Source: JAQCEJ01 sp046160425
GTDB taxonomy: Bacteria; Planctomycetota; Planctomycetia; Planctomycetales; Planctomycetaceae
Direction of reading: 5' to 3'
Length of the DNA: 5,056 nucleotides
Assembly (NCBI GenBank): GCA_046160425.1
Contig: JBJXGP010000408.1
Span: forward strand, 1 to 5,056
Below are positions 1 to 5,031 of the stretch, piece by piece (within the stretch, counting starts at the first letter, position 1; every line of letters starts with the position of its first letter). The notes beneath the pieces are model-generated. The model worked only from the letters and a program-made list of their open reading frames with translations. It was not told where the DNA came from and did not search any database. A program made the translations under genes and the position numbers.

Positions 1-2
1 TG

Positions 3-719
3 CAGGGTAGCTGGGCGGTCTCCTTCGGCATGCCCTCCAAGTCTCCCGATTATTGGCGACGTGACGTCACCTGGACGCGCGATCGACTCGCTCGCGAAAA
101 AATTCTTTCGGTCTCCGTTGTGGGAACGACTCAACCCGGTTGGACGATCGACGATCTCGCCGATGATTACGCCCGCTGTGCCAAATGGGCGCTCGAGAGC
201 GGAGCCGACGTCATCGAAGCGAATTTCTCGTGTCCCAACGTCTCGACTTGCGACGGTCAATTGTATCAAGAGCCGTCCGCCGCGGCGTGCGTCGCCAGCC
301 GAATACGACAGGCGATCGGCGAGACGCCGTTTCTTCTCAAAGTTGGCTATTTTGCCGATCTCGATCTGGCGGCGACGGTTCTTGATGCCGTCGCGCCCTA
401 TGTTTCCGGCTGGGCCAGCACCAATAGCGTGATTGCCCGCGTCCGCAATGCTCAAGGCGAGTGGGAGTTCGACGGAGCACCGCGCGGCATCTGCGGCGAT
501 GCGACTCGTTCCGCCTCAGTCGCACAGACGGCATTTCTGTCAAATGAAATCCAGTCGCGCGGGTACTCGACCCAACTCATCGGCGTGGGAGGCGTCAGCA
601 CGACACCACACGTTCGCGAATTTCTGGCAGCGGGAGCCGAAGGGGTTCATCTCGCGACGTCGGTGATGGTCGATCCCGCCGTGGGACTCGAAATCCGCCG
701 CACATGGCAGAACGCATAA
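3..719 (+). CDS. Class 1 dihydroorotate dehydrogenase-like FMN flavoprotein, 5'-truncated by window edge
   Basis: The reading frame is open to the left edge, so this is the C-terminal 238 residues of a protein probably near 300 aa; the Met at 30 is internal. It is a TIM-barrel FMN oxidoreductase of the class 1 PyrD family. Visible marks, numbered from the Met at 30, are NFSCPN at 65-70 with the loop cysteine (Cys68) that is the catalytic base in class 1 enzymes, an FMN-region lysine in LLKVGYF (Lys104), the TNS motif at 131-133, and the C-terminal phosphate-binding GVGGV at 185-189 followed by GAEGVHLAT. Differences from true PyrD are also visible. The segment equal to NSMGLPN of Lactococcus PyrDA reads VSFGMPS, which loses the orotate-contacting Asn. 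The later GG(I/L)xG loop reads RGICG. The substrate is therefore uncertain; it could be a genuine PyrD or a relative acting on another compound. It lies 28 bp upstream of the aquaporin gene on the same strand, which suggests cotranscription. Confidence 0.8.
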   Translation, partial: QGSWAVSFGMPSKSPDYWRRDVTWTRDRLAREKILSVSVVGTTQPGWTIDDLADDYARCAKWALESGADVIEANFSCPNVSTCDGQLYQEPSAAACVASRIRQAIGETPFLLKVGYFADLDLAATVLDAVAPYVSGWASTNSVIARVRNAQGEWEFDGAPRGICGDATRSASVAQTAFLSNEIQSRGYSTQLIGVGGVSTTPHVREFLAAGAEGVHLATSVMVDPAVGLEIRRTWQNA

Positions 720-747
720 TGGATGCGCGGCGCACAATGAGGAATCC

Positions 748-1392
748 GTGAAACAATATCTGGCCGAAGCCGTCGGGACATTCGCACTCGTATTCGCCGG
801 GACGGGGGCCATCGTCATCAATGATGTCTCCGCCGGAAGCATTACACACGTCGGGATCGCACTGACGTTTGGCTTGATCGTGATGGCGATGATCTACGCC
901 GTTGGTGACATTTCCGGAGCACACCTGAACCCCGCAGTGACGCTCGGCTTCTACTTCGCCCGGCGATTTGAGGCCCGTTCGATCCTTCCGTACCTGCTCG
1001 CACAAGGTGTCGGCGCATTTCTAGCGAGCGGATTATTACGACTGCTTTTCCTCGAACATCGCACGCTCGGTGCGACGTTGCCCGCCGGGCCGTGGTGGCA
1101 GTCGTTCATTCTCGAAGTCGTCCTGACGTTTCTGCTGATGTTCGTGATTCTGAATGTTTCATCGGGAGCGAAAGAAAAAGGGATCATGGCGGGGGCGGCG
1201 ATCGGCAGCGTCGTGGCGCTCGAAGCGATGTTCGCCGGACCGATCTGTGGCGCATCGATGAACCCCATTCGCTCTCTCGCTCCCGCCATCGTCAGCGGCC
1301 AGTTACAGCATGTGTGGGTTTATGTGCTGGCTCCCCTCATCGGTGCGTTGTTAGCCGTTCCTGTTTGTCGAATATTACGATCCGACGATTGA
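748..1392 (+). CDS. aqpN: NIP/AqpN-like aquaporin, probable arsenite/metalloid channel
   Basis: This is a 214-residue membrane channel of the MIP family, a normal length, with six hydrophobic segments and two half-helices. The first signature is NPA at 61-63, in SGAHLNPAV. The second reads NPI at 172-174, in GASMNPIRSLAPA, instead of NPA. Segments such as MFAGPICGASMNP and the ending VWVYVLAPLIGALL resemble plant nodulin-26-like proteins and the bacterial AqpN group, which occur in arsenic gene clusters. By alignment to E. coli AqpZ, the selectivity filter would be Phe41, Ala160, Ala169 and Arg175. It lacks the His of water-specific pores, so it should be wider and suited to uncharged solutes such as As(OH)3. 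The start is GTG, preceded by GAGGAA at 739-744. The arsC gene follows after 38 bp, which supports export of the arsenite made by ArsC. Family assignment is firm; the substrate is inferred. Confidence 0.88.
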   Translation: MKQYLAEAVGTFALVFAGTGAIVINDVSAGSITHVGIALTFGLIVMAMIYAVGDISGAHLNPAVTLGFYFARRFEARSILPYLLAQGVGAFLASGLLRLLFLEHRTLGATLPAGPWWQSFILEVVLTFLLMFVILNVSSGAKEKGIMAGAAIGSVVALEAMFAGPICGASMNPIRSLAPAIVSGQLQHVWVYVLAPLIGALLAVPVCRILRSDD

Positions 1393-1416
1393 GCGTGGAC
1401 GAGCGAACTGCATTTC

Positions 1417-1423
1417 GTGAGGT
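1417..1423 (+). promoter_or_regulatory. Ribosome binding site of arsC
   Basis: GTGAGGT ends seven bases before the ATG at 1431. It supports this start and shows that arsC has its own initiation site rather than depending on translational coupling to the aquaporin gene. Confidence 0.65.
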
Positions 1424-1430
1424 ATGAGAA

Positions 1431-1856
1431 ATGAAGCGAGTCTTGATCCTGTGTACGGGCAACTCCTGCCGCTCGCAAATGGCGGAAGGCTTGTGGAATC
1501 GCCTCGGCACGGGAGCATGGGAGGCGTTCTCAGCCGGTTCGAAGCCGGCGGGGTATGTTCATCCGCTGGCGATCCGCGCGATGTCGGAACTACAGATCGA
1601 CATCAGCCGCAACACCAGTAAACATCTCTCGGAATTTGAATCGCAGCCGTTCGATCTCGTTGTGACCGTTTGCGACAATGCGAAGGAATCGTGTCCGGTG
1701 TTTCTGGGCGCGCGAATGACGCTGCACTGGCCCTTCGACGATCCGGCCCATGCTCAGGGTTGCGACGAAGAAAAAATGGCCGAGTTCCGCCGAGTCCGCG
1801 ACGAAATCAGCGACCGCATCCGCCAGTTTCTGGAAAGTGAAACGACGAGTCTGTGA
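1431..1856 (+). CDS. arsC: Arsenate reductase, thioredoxin-coupled low-molecular-weight phosphatase type
   Basis: This 141-residue cytoplasmic enzyme reduces arsenate to arsenite using a cysteine relay recharged by thioredoxin, as in the Staphylococcus pI258/Bacillus ArsC family. The N-terminal phosphate-binding loop CTGNSCR (8-14) fits CX5R with nucleophile Cys8. The redox pair is Cys81 and Cys88 in VCDNAKESCP, spaced as in pI258 Cys82/Cys89. The general-acid aspartate lies in WPFDDP at 100-105. Length is typical and no key residue is missing. The ATG at 1431 has GTGAGGT at 1417-1423, seven bases upstream. It sits 38 bp behind the aquaporin gene and is probably the last gene of the operon, since a 212-bp spacer follows. 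No ArsR, ArsB or Acr3 is in the window; partners may lie upstream of it or elsewhere. Function is assigned from intact catalytic motifs. Confidence 0.95.
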   Translation: MKRVLILCTGNSCRSQMAEGLWNRLGTGAWEAFSAGSKPAGYVHPLAIRAMSELQIDISRNTSKHLSEFESQPFDLVVTVCDNAKESCPVFLGARMTLHWPFDDPAHAQGCDEEKMAEFRRVRDEISDRIRQFLESETTSL

Positions 1857-2068
1857 GAGTCGCGACACGTCTTGTGAGCCGGATTTTTCTTGAACTTTCT
1901 TCAAGCAATCACCCTGTAGTTTTTACAATCTCGCTCCTTCGGAACAGATTTCCTCAAGGAATTGCCGTTGACGGATTTCGCTACATCTGCAAAATCTGCC
2001 GGTCAACGCCAATTCGTCTTGCAAATCTTGGTCCCCGCTGACCTGTTTCCCTTTCCCCGCACTACAGG
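1857..2068. other. Spacer between arsC and the outer-membrane protein gene; two inverted repeats, no gene
   Basis: No convincing gene is seen in these 212 bases. Two dyads are present. CTTGAA at 1889-1894 and TTCAAG at 1900-1905 form a perfect 6-bp stem with a 5-base loop, 33 bases after the arsC stop. CGTTGAC at 1966-1972 and GTCAACG at 2002-2008 form a perfect 7-bp pair separated by 29 bases. The first is A/T-rich and lacks an adjoining T-run, so it is a poor intrinsic terminator. Either could be an operator. A TTGACG at 1968-1973 could be a -35 box, but no good -10 sits at the right distance. The spacer must hold the end of the ars transcript and perhaps the next promoter; neither can be placed firmly. 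Confidence 0.4.
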
Positions 2069-3187
2069 TTGAGTCAGGTGAATATTACATTCCTCACTTT
2101 CGCATTGTGGCTCTCGTACGACTCCGGTGCCCATCACACGATCTACGCGCCTCGAGAGGCGTTCATGGCTGCGATTCGCGGCCAGAATTCCACCCCCTAC
2201 GAGGAGACTCCGAATTCCGCCAGCCCGTATTATTCGGACGGAGCGACCGACCCCAACGCCGGCGCGGGTCAAGTGGTGCCGTATTCCTCACCGCCGCTGA
2301 GTCCGCTCCCCTATGGCGATCCGTTCCTCGGCGGTCAGGGAGCCATGCCGCACACCGCGCCGGGATATGGACCATTCGCATTCGGTACCAACGGGCCGCA
2401 GCCCTACCGCTTCGGCTGGACCTCGCGCTGGAATTTCGGCTATCTCCCCAAGGAAGACGCATCGGGCGCATTGGGTGACTTTGGCATCTTCGAAGCGGGG
2501 GTCGAACTCGAACATACGTCTCCGCTGCCGGACGGCTGGATTTTCTCCTCGACGCCGCAGTATGACTATCGCGGTTGGGACGGCCCCTCGGGAATCGGCC
2601 TCCCCGGCAGCGTCCATCGCATCGGCTGGGATCTGGAACTGGCCACCCCGTGCAACTCGCCGCTGAGTCTGCAACTCGGTTTCAATCCCTCGATCAACAC
2701 CGATTTCGACGGCGCGCCGACGTCGGACGCCTGGAACTTCGACGGCCGCGCCATTGTGTTCTTGCGCACCAGCGAACAGTTGATGTGGGCCTTGGGAGCC
2801 GGGTATTGGGATCGCGTCGATGACATCCTCATTCCCTATGCCGGTGTCGTCTGGACTCCCAACGACCTCTGGGAATGGCGACTCGTCTTCCCCCAGCCGC
2901 GCGTCAGCGTCTTTATCGGCAACCCTCTCGGCATCGCCACATGGCTGTATGTCTCGGGTGAATATCACGTCGAATCGTATCAGGTCAATCTTCAACCGGC
3001 GTCGGTCAACGACAAAATTCAGATCGCCGACTGGAGAGCCATGCTAGGCTTGCGCAGCGACAACGGTTTCATCTCCAGCTTCATCGAAGGGGGCTGGGTC
3101 TTCTCGCGCGAAGCCGAGTTCAAGTACGCCACGCCCGGCTTCGATATCGATTCGGGGTTCATCGGTCGAGTGGGTATTCGCTACTAG
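2069..3187 (+). CDS. Predicted outer-membrane beta-barrel protein, DUF6268-like
   Basis: The frame encodes up to 372 residues. With the TTG start, residues 5-15 are hydrophobic (NITFLTFALWL) and SGA at 19-21 would fit a signal-peptidase site, but the n-region has no positive charge. Residues about 36-112 are rich in Pro, Gly, Ser and Tyr and look disordered. Residues about 113-372 alternate polar and aromatic/hydrophobic stretches, for example GWTSRWNFGYLP, GVVWTPNDLWEWRLVFPQPR and TWLYVSGEYHVESYQ. The chain ends in VGIRY; a terminal aromatic is typical of outer-membrane barrels. I associate this pattern with the planctomycete DUF6268 family, but that is recall. Start choices are TTG 2069, GTG 2078 and ATG 2165. 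The ATG has the best ribosome site but loses the possible signal peptide. The stop TAG lies inside the terminal repeat of the following element. Molecular function is unknown. Confidence 0.72.
   Translation: MSQVNITFLTFALWLSYDSGAHHTIYAPREAFMAAIRGQNSTPYEETPNSASPYYSDGATDPNAGAGQVVPYSSPPLSPLPYGDPFLGGQGAMPHTAPGYGPFAFGTNGPQPYRFGWTSRWNFGYLPKEDASGALGDFGIFEAGVELEHTSPLPDGWIFSSTPQYDYRGWDGPSGIGLPGSVHRIGWDLELATPCNSPLSLQLGFNPSINTDFDGAPTSDAWNFDGRAIVFLRTSEQLMWALGAGYWDRVDDILIPYAGVVWTPNDLWEWRLVFPQPRVSVFIGNPLGIATWLYVSGEYHVESYQVNLQPASVNDKIQIADWRAMLGLRSDNGFISSFIEGGWVFSREAEFKYATPGFDIDSGFIGRVGIRY
2154..2159 (+). promoter_or_regulatory. Shine-Dalgarno-like site favouring an alternative ATG at 2165
   Basis: GAGAGG lies five bases before the in-frame ATG at 2165, codon 33 of the long frame. 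It is a better ribosome site than any before TTG 2069 or GTG 2078. If it is used, the barrel protein would lack an evident signal peptide, so the start remains unresolved. Confidence 0.4.
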
Positions 3188-3207
3188 CAGCCCGTTGAAA
3201 AAGTGTG

Positions 3208-3232
3208 CCACTGCTGGCTTGCCCAGCAGTGG
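3208..3232. repeat. Perfect 10-bp hairpin inside copy 1, GTGTGCCAC family
   Basis: CCACTGCTGG at 3208-3217 pairs exactly with CCAGCAGTGG at 3223-3232 around the loop CTTGC. Including flanking bases, AAGTGTGCCAC at 3201-3211 recurs exactly at 5005-5015 in front of another hairpin. It could act as a transcription terminator for the upstream gene, although no T-run follows. Confidence 0.75.
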
Positions 3233-3255
3233 AGTGAATATACGTTGGAAAAACA

Positions 3256-3276
3256 CCGGGTGGATAAACCACCCGG
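3256..3276. repeat. Perfect 8-bp hairpin inside copy 1
   Basis: CCGGGTGG at 3256-3263 pairs exactly with CCACCCGG at 3269-3276 around ATAAA. The equivalent stem in copy 2 is degraded (CCGCGTGG against CCCCCCGG), so copy 1 appears younger or better maintained. Confidence 0.7.
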
Positions 3277-3317
3277 CTCATGAATTTCAGCATTTGATCA
3301 TTTTTCAACAGGCTGCC

Positions 3318-3321
3318 AGGA
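3318..3321 (+). promoter_or_regulatory. AGGA ribosome site of glmU, partly inside the repeat element
   Basis: AGGA touches the ATG at 3322, which is too close for normal use, but lies six bases before the in-frame GTG at 3328. The real glmU start may therefore be GTG 3328 (protein beginning MTDSVAIILAAG), two codons shorter than the ATG version. Confidence 0.4.
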
Positions 3322-4296
3322 ATGACCGTGACCGATTCCGTCGCCATCATTTTAGCCGCCGGTAAAAGCACGCGGATGAAGTCGGAACTCCCCAAAGTTC
3401 TGCATCCCGTCAGCGGCCGGCCGATGATTGAATGGGTTCTCGACGCGGTCCGCGACGCCGGGGCGAAACGCATTTGCGTCGTCATCGGCCACAAGGCGGA
3501 TGTCGTTCGCTCCGCGTTATCGCATCACGCCGACGTCGAATTCGCCTTACAAACCGAGCAAAAAGGGACCGGCCACGCCGTCATGATGTGCGAACCGGTC
3601 CTGGGGAAACACCAGGGTTCGGTCCTCGTCCTCGCCGGCGATACGCCGTTGCTCCGCGCCGAATCGCTCGCCGCTTTACTCACATCGCAACAGGAATTGC
3701 CGGCGGCGTGCGTCATCGGGACGGCGATGACCGACGCCAACGAAGGCCTGGGACGCATCGTTCGCAACCCGCAAGATGAGTTTCTGCGGATCGTCGAGCA
3801 AAAGGACTGCACCCCCCAGGAAGCGGCCATCAAGGAAATCAACACCGGCTGCTTTGCCTTCGATTGCCGGCTGCTGTTCGAATCGCTCCACCAGATTCAA
3901 CCGAACAACAAGCAGGGGGAATACTATCTGACGGATGCCCCCGCCGTCTTGTTGCATAACGGTCAGCGTGTCGCGGCTCTCCCTCAATTCGACATCAACG
4001 AAGCGATCGGCGTCAACACGCGGGCACAGCTCGCCGACGTCGAAGTCGTGCTGCAACGGCGGATTCAAACCCGCTGGATGAACGCCGGCGTCTCGATCGT
4101 CTCGCCGAGCCAGACCTACATCGACAGCCGGGCGACGCTGGGATTGGATTCCGTCATCTACCCCTTCACCGCCATCCTCGGCCCGGCGAACATCGGCGAC
4201 CGTTGCAAAATCGGCCCCCACGCCATCATCGAAGGCCCGGTCGAGATCCCCCCTGAATCGGTGATTGGCCCTTTCGAGCATCGCCGGGGCGTTTAG
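3322..4296 (+). CDS. glmU: GlmU-like UDP-GlcNAc pyrophosphorylase lacking the acetyltransferase half
   Basis: This 324-residue cytoplasmic enzyme should form UDP-GlcNAc from GlcNAc-1-phosphate and UTP for peptidoglycan or lipopolysaccharide synthesis. The nucleotidyltransferase domain is complete: LAAGKSTRMKSELPKVLHP at 11-29 (nucleotide loop with Lys25), QTEQKGTGHAV at 77-87, metal-binding Asp107 in LAGDTPLL, EINTG at 172-176, GEYYLTD at 199-205 and Asn232 in GVNTRAQL. The linker MNAGVSIVSPSQTYID leads to a few left-handed beta-helix turns (about 270-318). The chain then ends at IGPFEHRRGV, where E. coli GlmU (456 aa) continues with IGPFARLRPG and about 125 more residues carrying the acetyl-CoA site. 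No continuation is visible downstream in any frame. It may be a natural monofunctional form or a gene cut by the repeat whose bases supply its TAG stop. The start is ATG 3322 or GTG 3328. Confidence 0.88.
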   Translation: MTVTDSVAIILAAGKSTRMKSELPKVLHPVSGRPMIEWVLDAVRDAGAKRICVVIGHKADVVRSALSHHADVEFALQTEQKGTGHAVMMCEPVLGKHQGSVLVLAGDTPLLRAESLAALLTSQQELPAACVIGTAMTDANEGLGRIVRNPQDEFLRIVEQKDCTPQEAAIKEINTGCFAFDCRLLFESLHQIQPNNKQGEYYLTDAPAVLLHNGQRVAALPQFDINEAIGVNTRAQLADVEVVLQRRIQTRWMNAGVSIVSPSQTYIDSRATLGLDSVIYPFTAILGPANIGDRCKIGPHAIIEGPVEIPPESVIGPFEHRRGV

Positions 4297-4384
4297 CAGC
4301 CCGTGGAAAGATGGCAATCGCTGAAATTCATGAGCCGCGTGGCTTGTCCCCCCGGTCCCTTTCCAGGGGTTATGAACTTCAGCC
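4294..4384. repeat. Second, inverted and degraded copy of the palindromic element
   Basis: Beginning at the glmU stop, TAGCAGCCCGT repeats the outer end of copy 1 (11 identical bases). The next 65 or so bases align with the reverse complement of copy 1 from 3319 back to about 3245, including an exact 18-base match (4320-4337 against 3274-3291 on the other strand). It has its own dyad: GCTGAAATTCAT at 4320-4331 against ATGAACTTCAGC at 4372-4383, pairing at 11 of 12 positions. The far terminal repeat of copy 1 is not recognisable, so this copy is partial. With copy 1 it flanks glmU as inverted repeats. Confidence 0.72.
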
Positions 4385-4598
4385 TGGGGAAACCAGAAGC
4401 GTCTCGTTACGATCGAGTACAACTCCAACGGCAGCAGTATGCCGGCTTGCCCTTCGTGCAGGGGATACCGGCTGATGTGTTGAATTGAAAGACCCGGCGA
4501 AGTGAGATAAAGATTCGGAAATCGATTCATCCTCGGCACAATTGCTTGCGGACAACTATGTCGATCGAGCGTTTTCCTTTTTACGAGCGGAGTCGAAG
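4385..4598. other. Spacer between the repeat and the small gene; nothing recognised
   Basis: I see no gene, tRNA or clear terminator here. A frame from TTG 4542 runs into the next gene, but its first 19 codons lack a ribosome site, and the downstream ATG at 4599 is better supported. A promoter for the small gene probably lies here but cannot be placed. Confidence 0.4.
4589..4592 (+). promoter_or_regulatory. Ribosome binding site deciding the small-gene start
   Basis: GGAG lies six bases before the ATG at 4599, an ideal distance. It favours this start over TTG 4542, which would add 19 residues and has no ribosome site. Confidence 0.55.
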
Positions 4599-4838
4599 AT
4601 GAAACGGCCGGAGTTCGTTCAGGCGGCTAAAGACAATAGAATCAGCAGCAGGGCATACTCGCTGGATGGTTCTGTCGATGAAAATTTCTGCTTGGAAAAT
4701 AGTGGAGGAATATGGCAAGTATATTACTTCGAACGAGGCATCAAGAGTGAATTTCGGAGCTTTAACACAGAGGATGCCGCGCTAGATCAACTGTTTGCAA
4801 TGCTTTTGGATGATCAAAGCACTCGTGATCGCCAGTGA
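4599..4838 (+). CDS. Small hypothetical protein, immunity-protein-like
   Basis: This encodes 79 acidic, soluble residues with no signal peptide or membrane segment. It begins MKRPEFVQAAKDNRI, followed by AYSLDG at 19-24 and ENFCLEN at 28-34. A central WQVYYFERGIKSEFRSF lies at 39-55 and a likely helix TEDAALDQLFAMLLDD at 57-72. The order short helix, (A)YSLDG, (Y/F)CLE, WxVYYxERG, FxTEDxA, then a leucine-rich helix, resembles a set of small bacterial hypothetical proteins that I recall as immunity-like. That memory is not a proof of function, and no toxin gene is visible beside it. The conserved-looking motifs and the good ribosome site argue that the gene is real. It stands alone between repeat-rich spacers, with more A/T and a codon use less GC-biased than glmU, so recent acquisition is possible. 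Confidence 0.65.
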   Translation: MKRPEFVQAAKDNRISSRAYSLDGSVDENFCLENSGGIWQVYYFERGIKSEFRSFNTEDAALDQLFAMLLDDQSTRDRQ

Positions 4839-4857
4839 GCATAGCTCCGTCGGGTGG

Positions 4858-4875
4858 CACTGGCTCCAGCCAGTG
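4858..4875. repeat. Perfect 8-bp hairpin after the small gene
   Basis: CACTGGCT at 4858-4865 and AGCCAGTG at 4868-4875 are exact complements with two bases between; in practice this means 7 bp with a 4-base loop. It starts 20 bases after the stop at 4838 and is followed by a T-rich run (TCTTTGGTATCTTTT), so it may double as a weak terminator. Confidence 0.6.
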
Positions 4876-5012
4876 TGTCTTTGGTATCTTTTCTGTTGGA
4901 GACTTGCTGACACCACCCAGGAATTCGCCGTGGCTCATCGGAAAGAGATCAAACACGTGGCAGGGTGGCCGGGTCGAACAAATATGTAACAACCGAGAAA
5001 TCAGAAGTGTGC

Positions 5013-5031
5013 CACGGCTCTGTGAGCCGTG
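5013..5031. repeat. Perfect 8-bp hairpin near the right edge
   Basis: CACGGCTC at 5013-5020 and GAGCCGTG at 5024-5031 pair exactly around TGT. The lead-in AAGTGTGCCAC at 5005-5015 is identical to 3201-3211 in copy 1 of the larger element, which links the two as one repeat family. Confidence 0.65.

Larger units (their letters stand above)
3184..3319. repeat. 136-bp palindromic element with terminal inverted repeats (copy 1)
   Basis: Bases 3184-3203 (CTAGCAGCCCGTTGAAAAAG) and 3300-3319 are inverted repeats matching at 17 of 20 positions. Between them are two perfect hairpins, at 3208-3232 and 3256-3276. The layout is that of a non-coding MITE-like or REP-type composite palindrome. It fills the whole space between the outer-membrane protein gene and glmU, overlaps the upstream TAG stop, and ends two bases before the glmU ATG. 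A second related copy lies in inverted orientation after glmU. It has no coding potential of its own. Transcribed, it would fold into a strong branched structure that could end or modulate transcription into glmU. Confidence 0.8.

Noticed and set aside
595..1005. Reverse-strand frame of 136 codons across the flavoenzyme/aquaporin junction
   Set aside because: It overlaps two well-supported genes on the opposite strand and has no motif.
1968..1996. Sigma-70 promoter with TTGACG at 1968-1973
   Set aside because: The bases 17-18 positions on (AAAATC) are a poor -10 match, so the box alone is not enough.
1853..2041. 62-codon + strand frame after arsC
   Set aside because: It overlaps the arsC stop, has no ribosome site, and its composition and content do not resemble a protein.
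2288..2995. Reverse-strand frame of 235 codons
   Set aside because: It is a shadow of the barrel protein gene; its composition (many Arg, Glu, Asp, Gly) and lack of motifs fit an antisense artefact.
4303..4488. Small frame beginning MERWQSLKFMSRVACPPG, with a similar peptide (LKFMSRVVYPPG) encoded on the reverse strand of copy 1
   Set aside because: The similarity comes from the DNA repeat itself. The frames differ in length and flanks, and no ribosome site is present, so a shared protein is not needed to explain it.
3676..4539. Long reverse-strand frame of 287 codons across glmU
   Set aside because: It is antisense to the strongly conserved GlmU frame, shows no recognisable domain, and has the Arg/Asp-rich composition typical of shadows in GC-rich genes.
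4385..4540. Possible tRNA or small RNA in the spacer after copy 2
   Set aside because: No cloverleaf arms, T-loop GTTCGA-type signal or clear stem with a T-run could be found.
4297..4600. Frameshifted remainder of the GlmU acetyltransferase domain
   Set aside because: None of the three forward frames shows LRPG, GNFVE, KAGHL or GAGT-like motifs; the DNA is repeat and spacer.
3184..5031. CRISPR array from the recurring palindromes
   Set aside because: The repeats are irregularly spaced, differ in length and orientation, and have no uniform spacers or cas genes.
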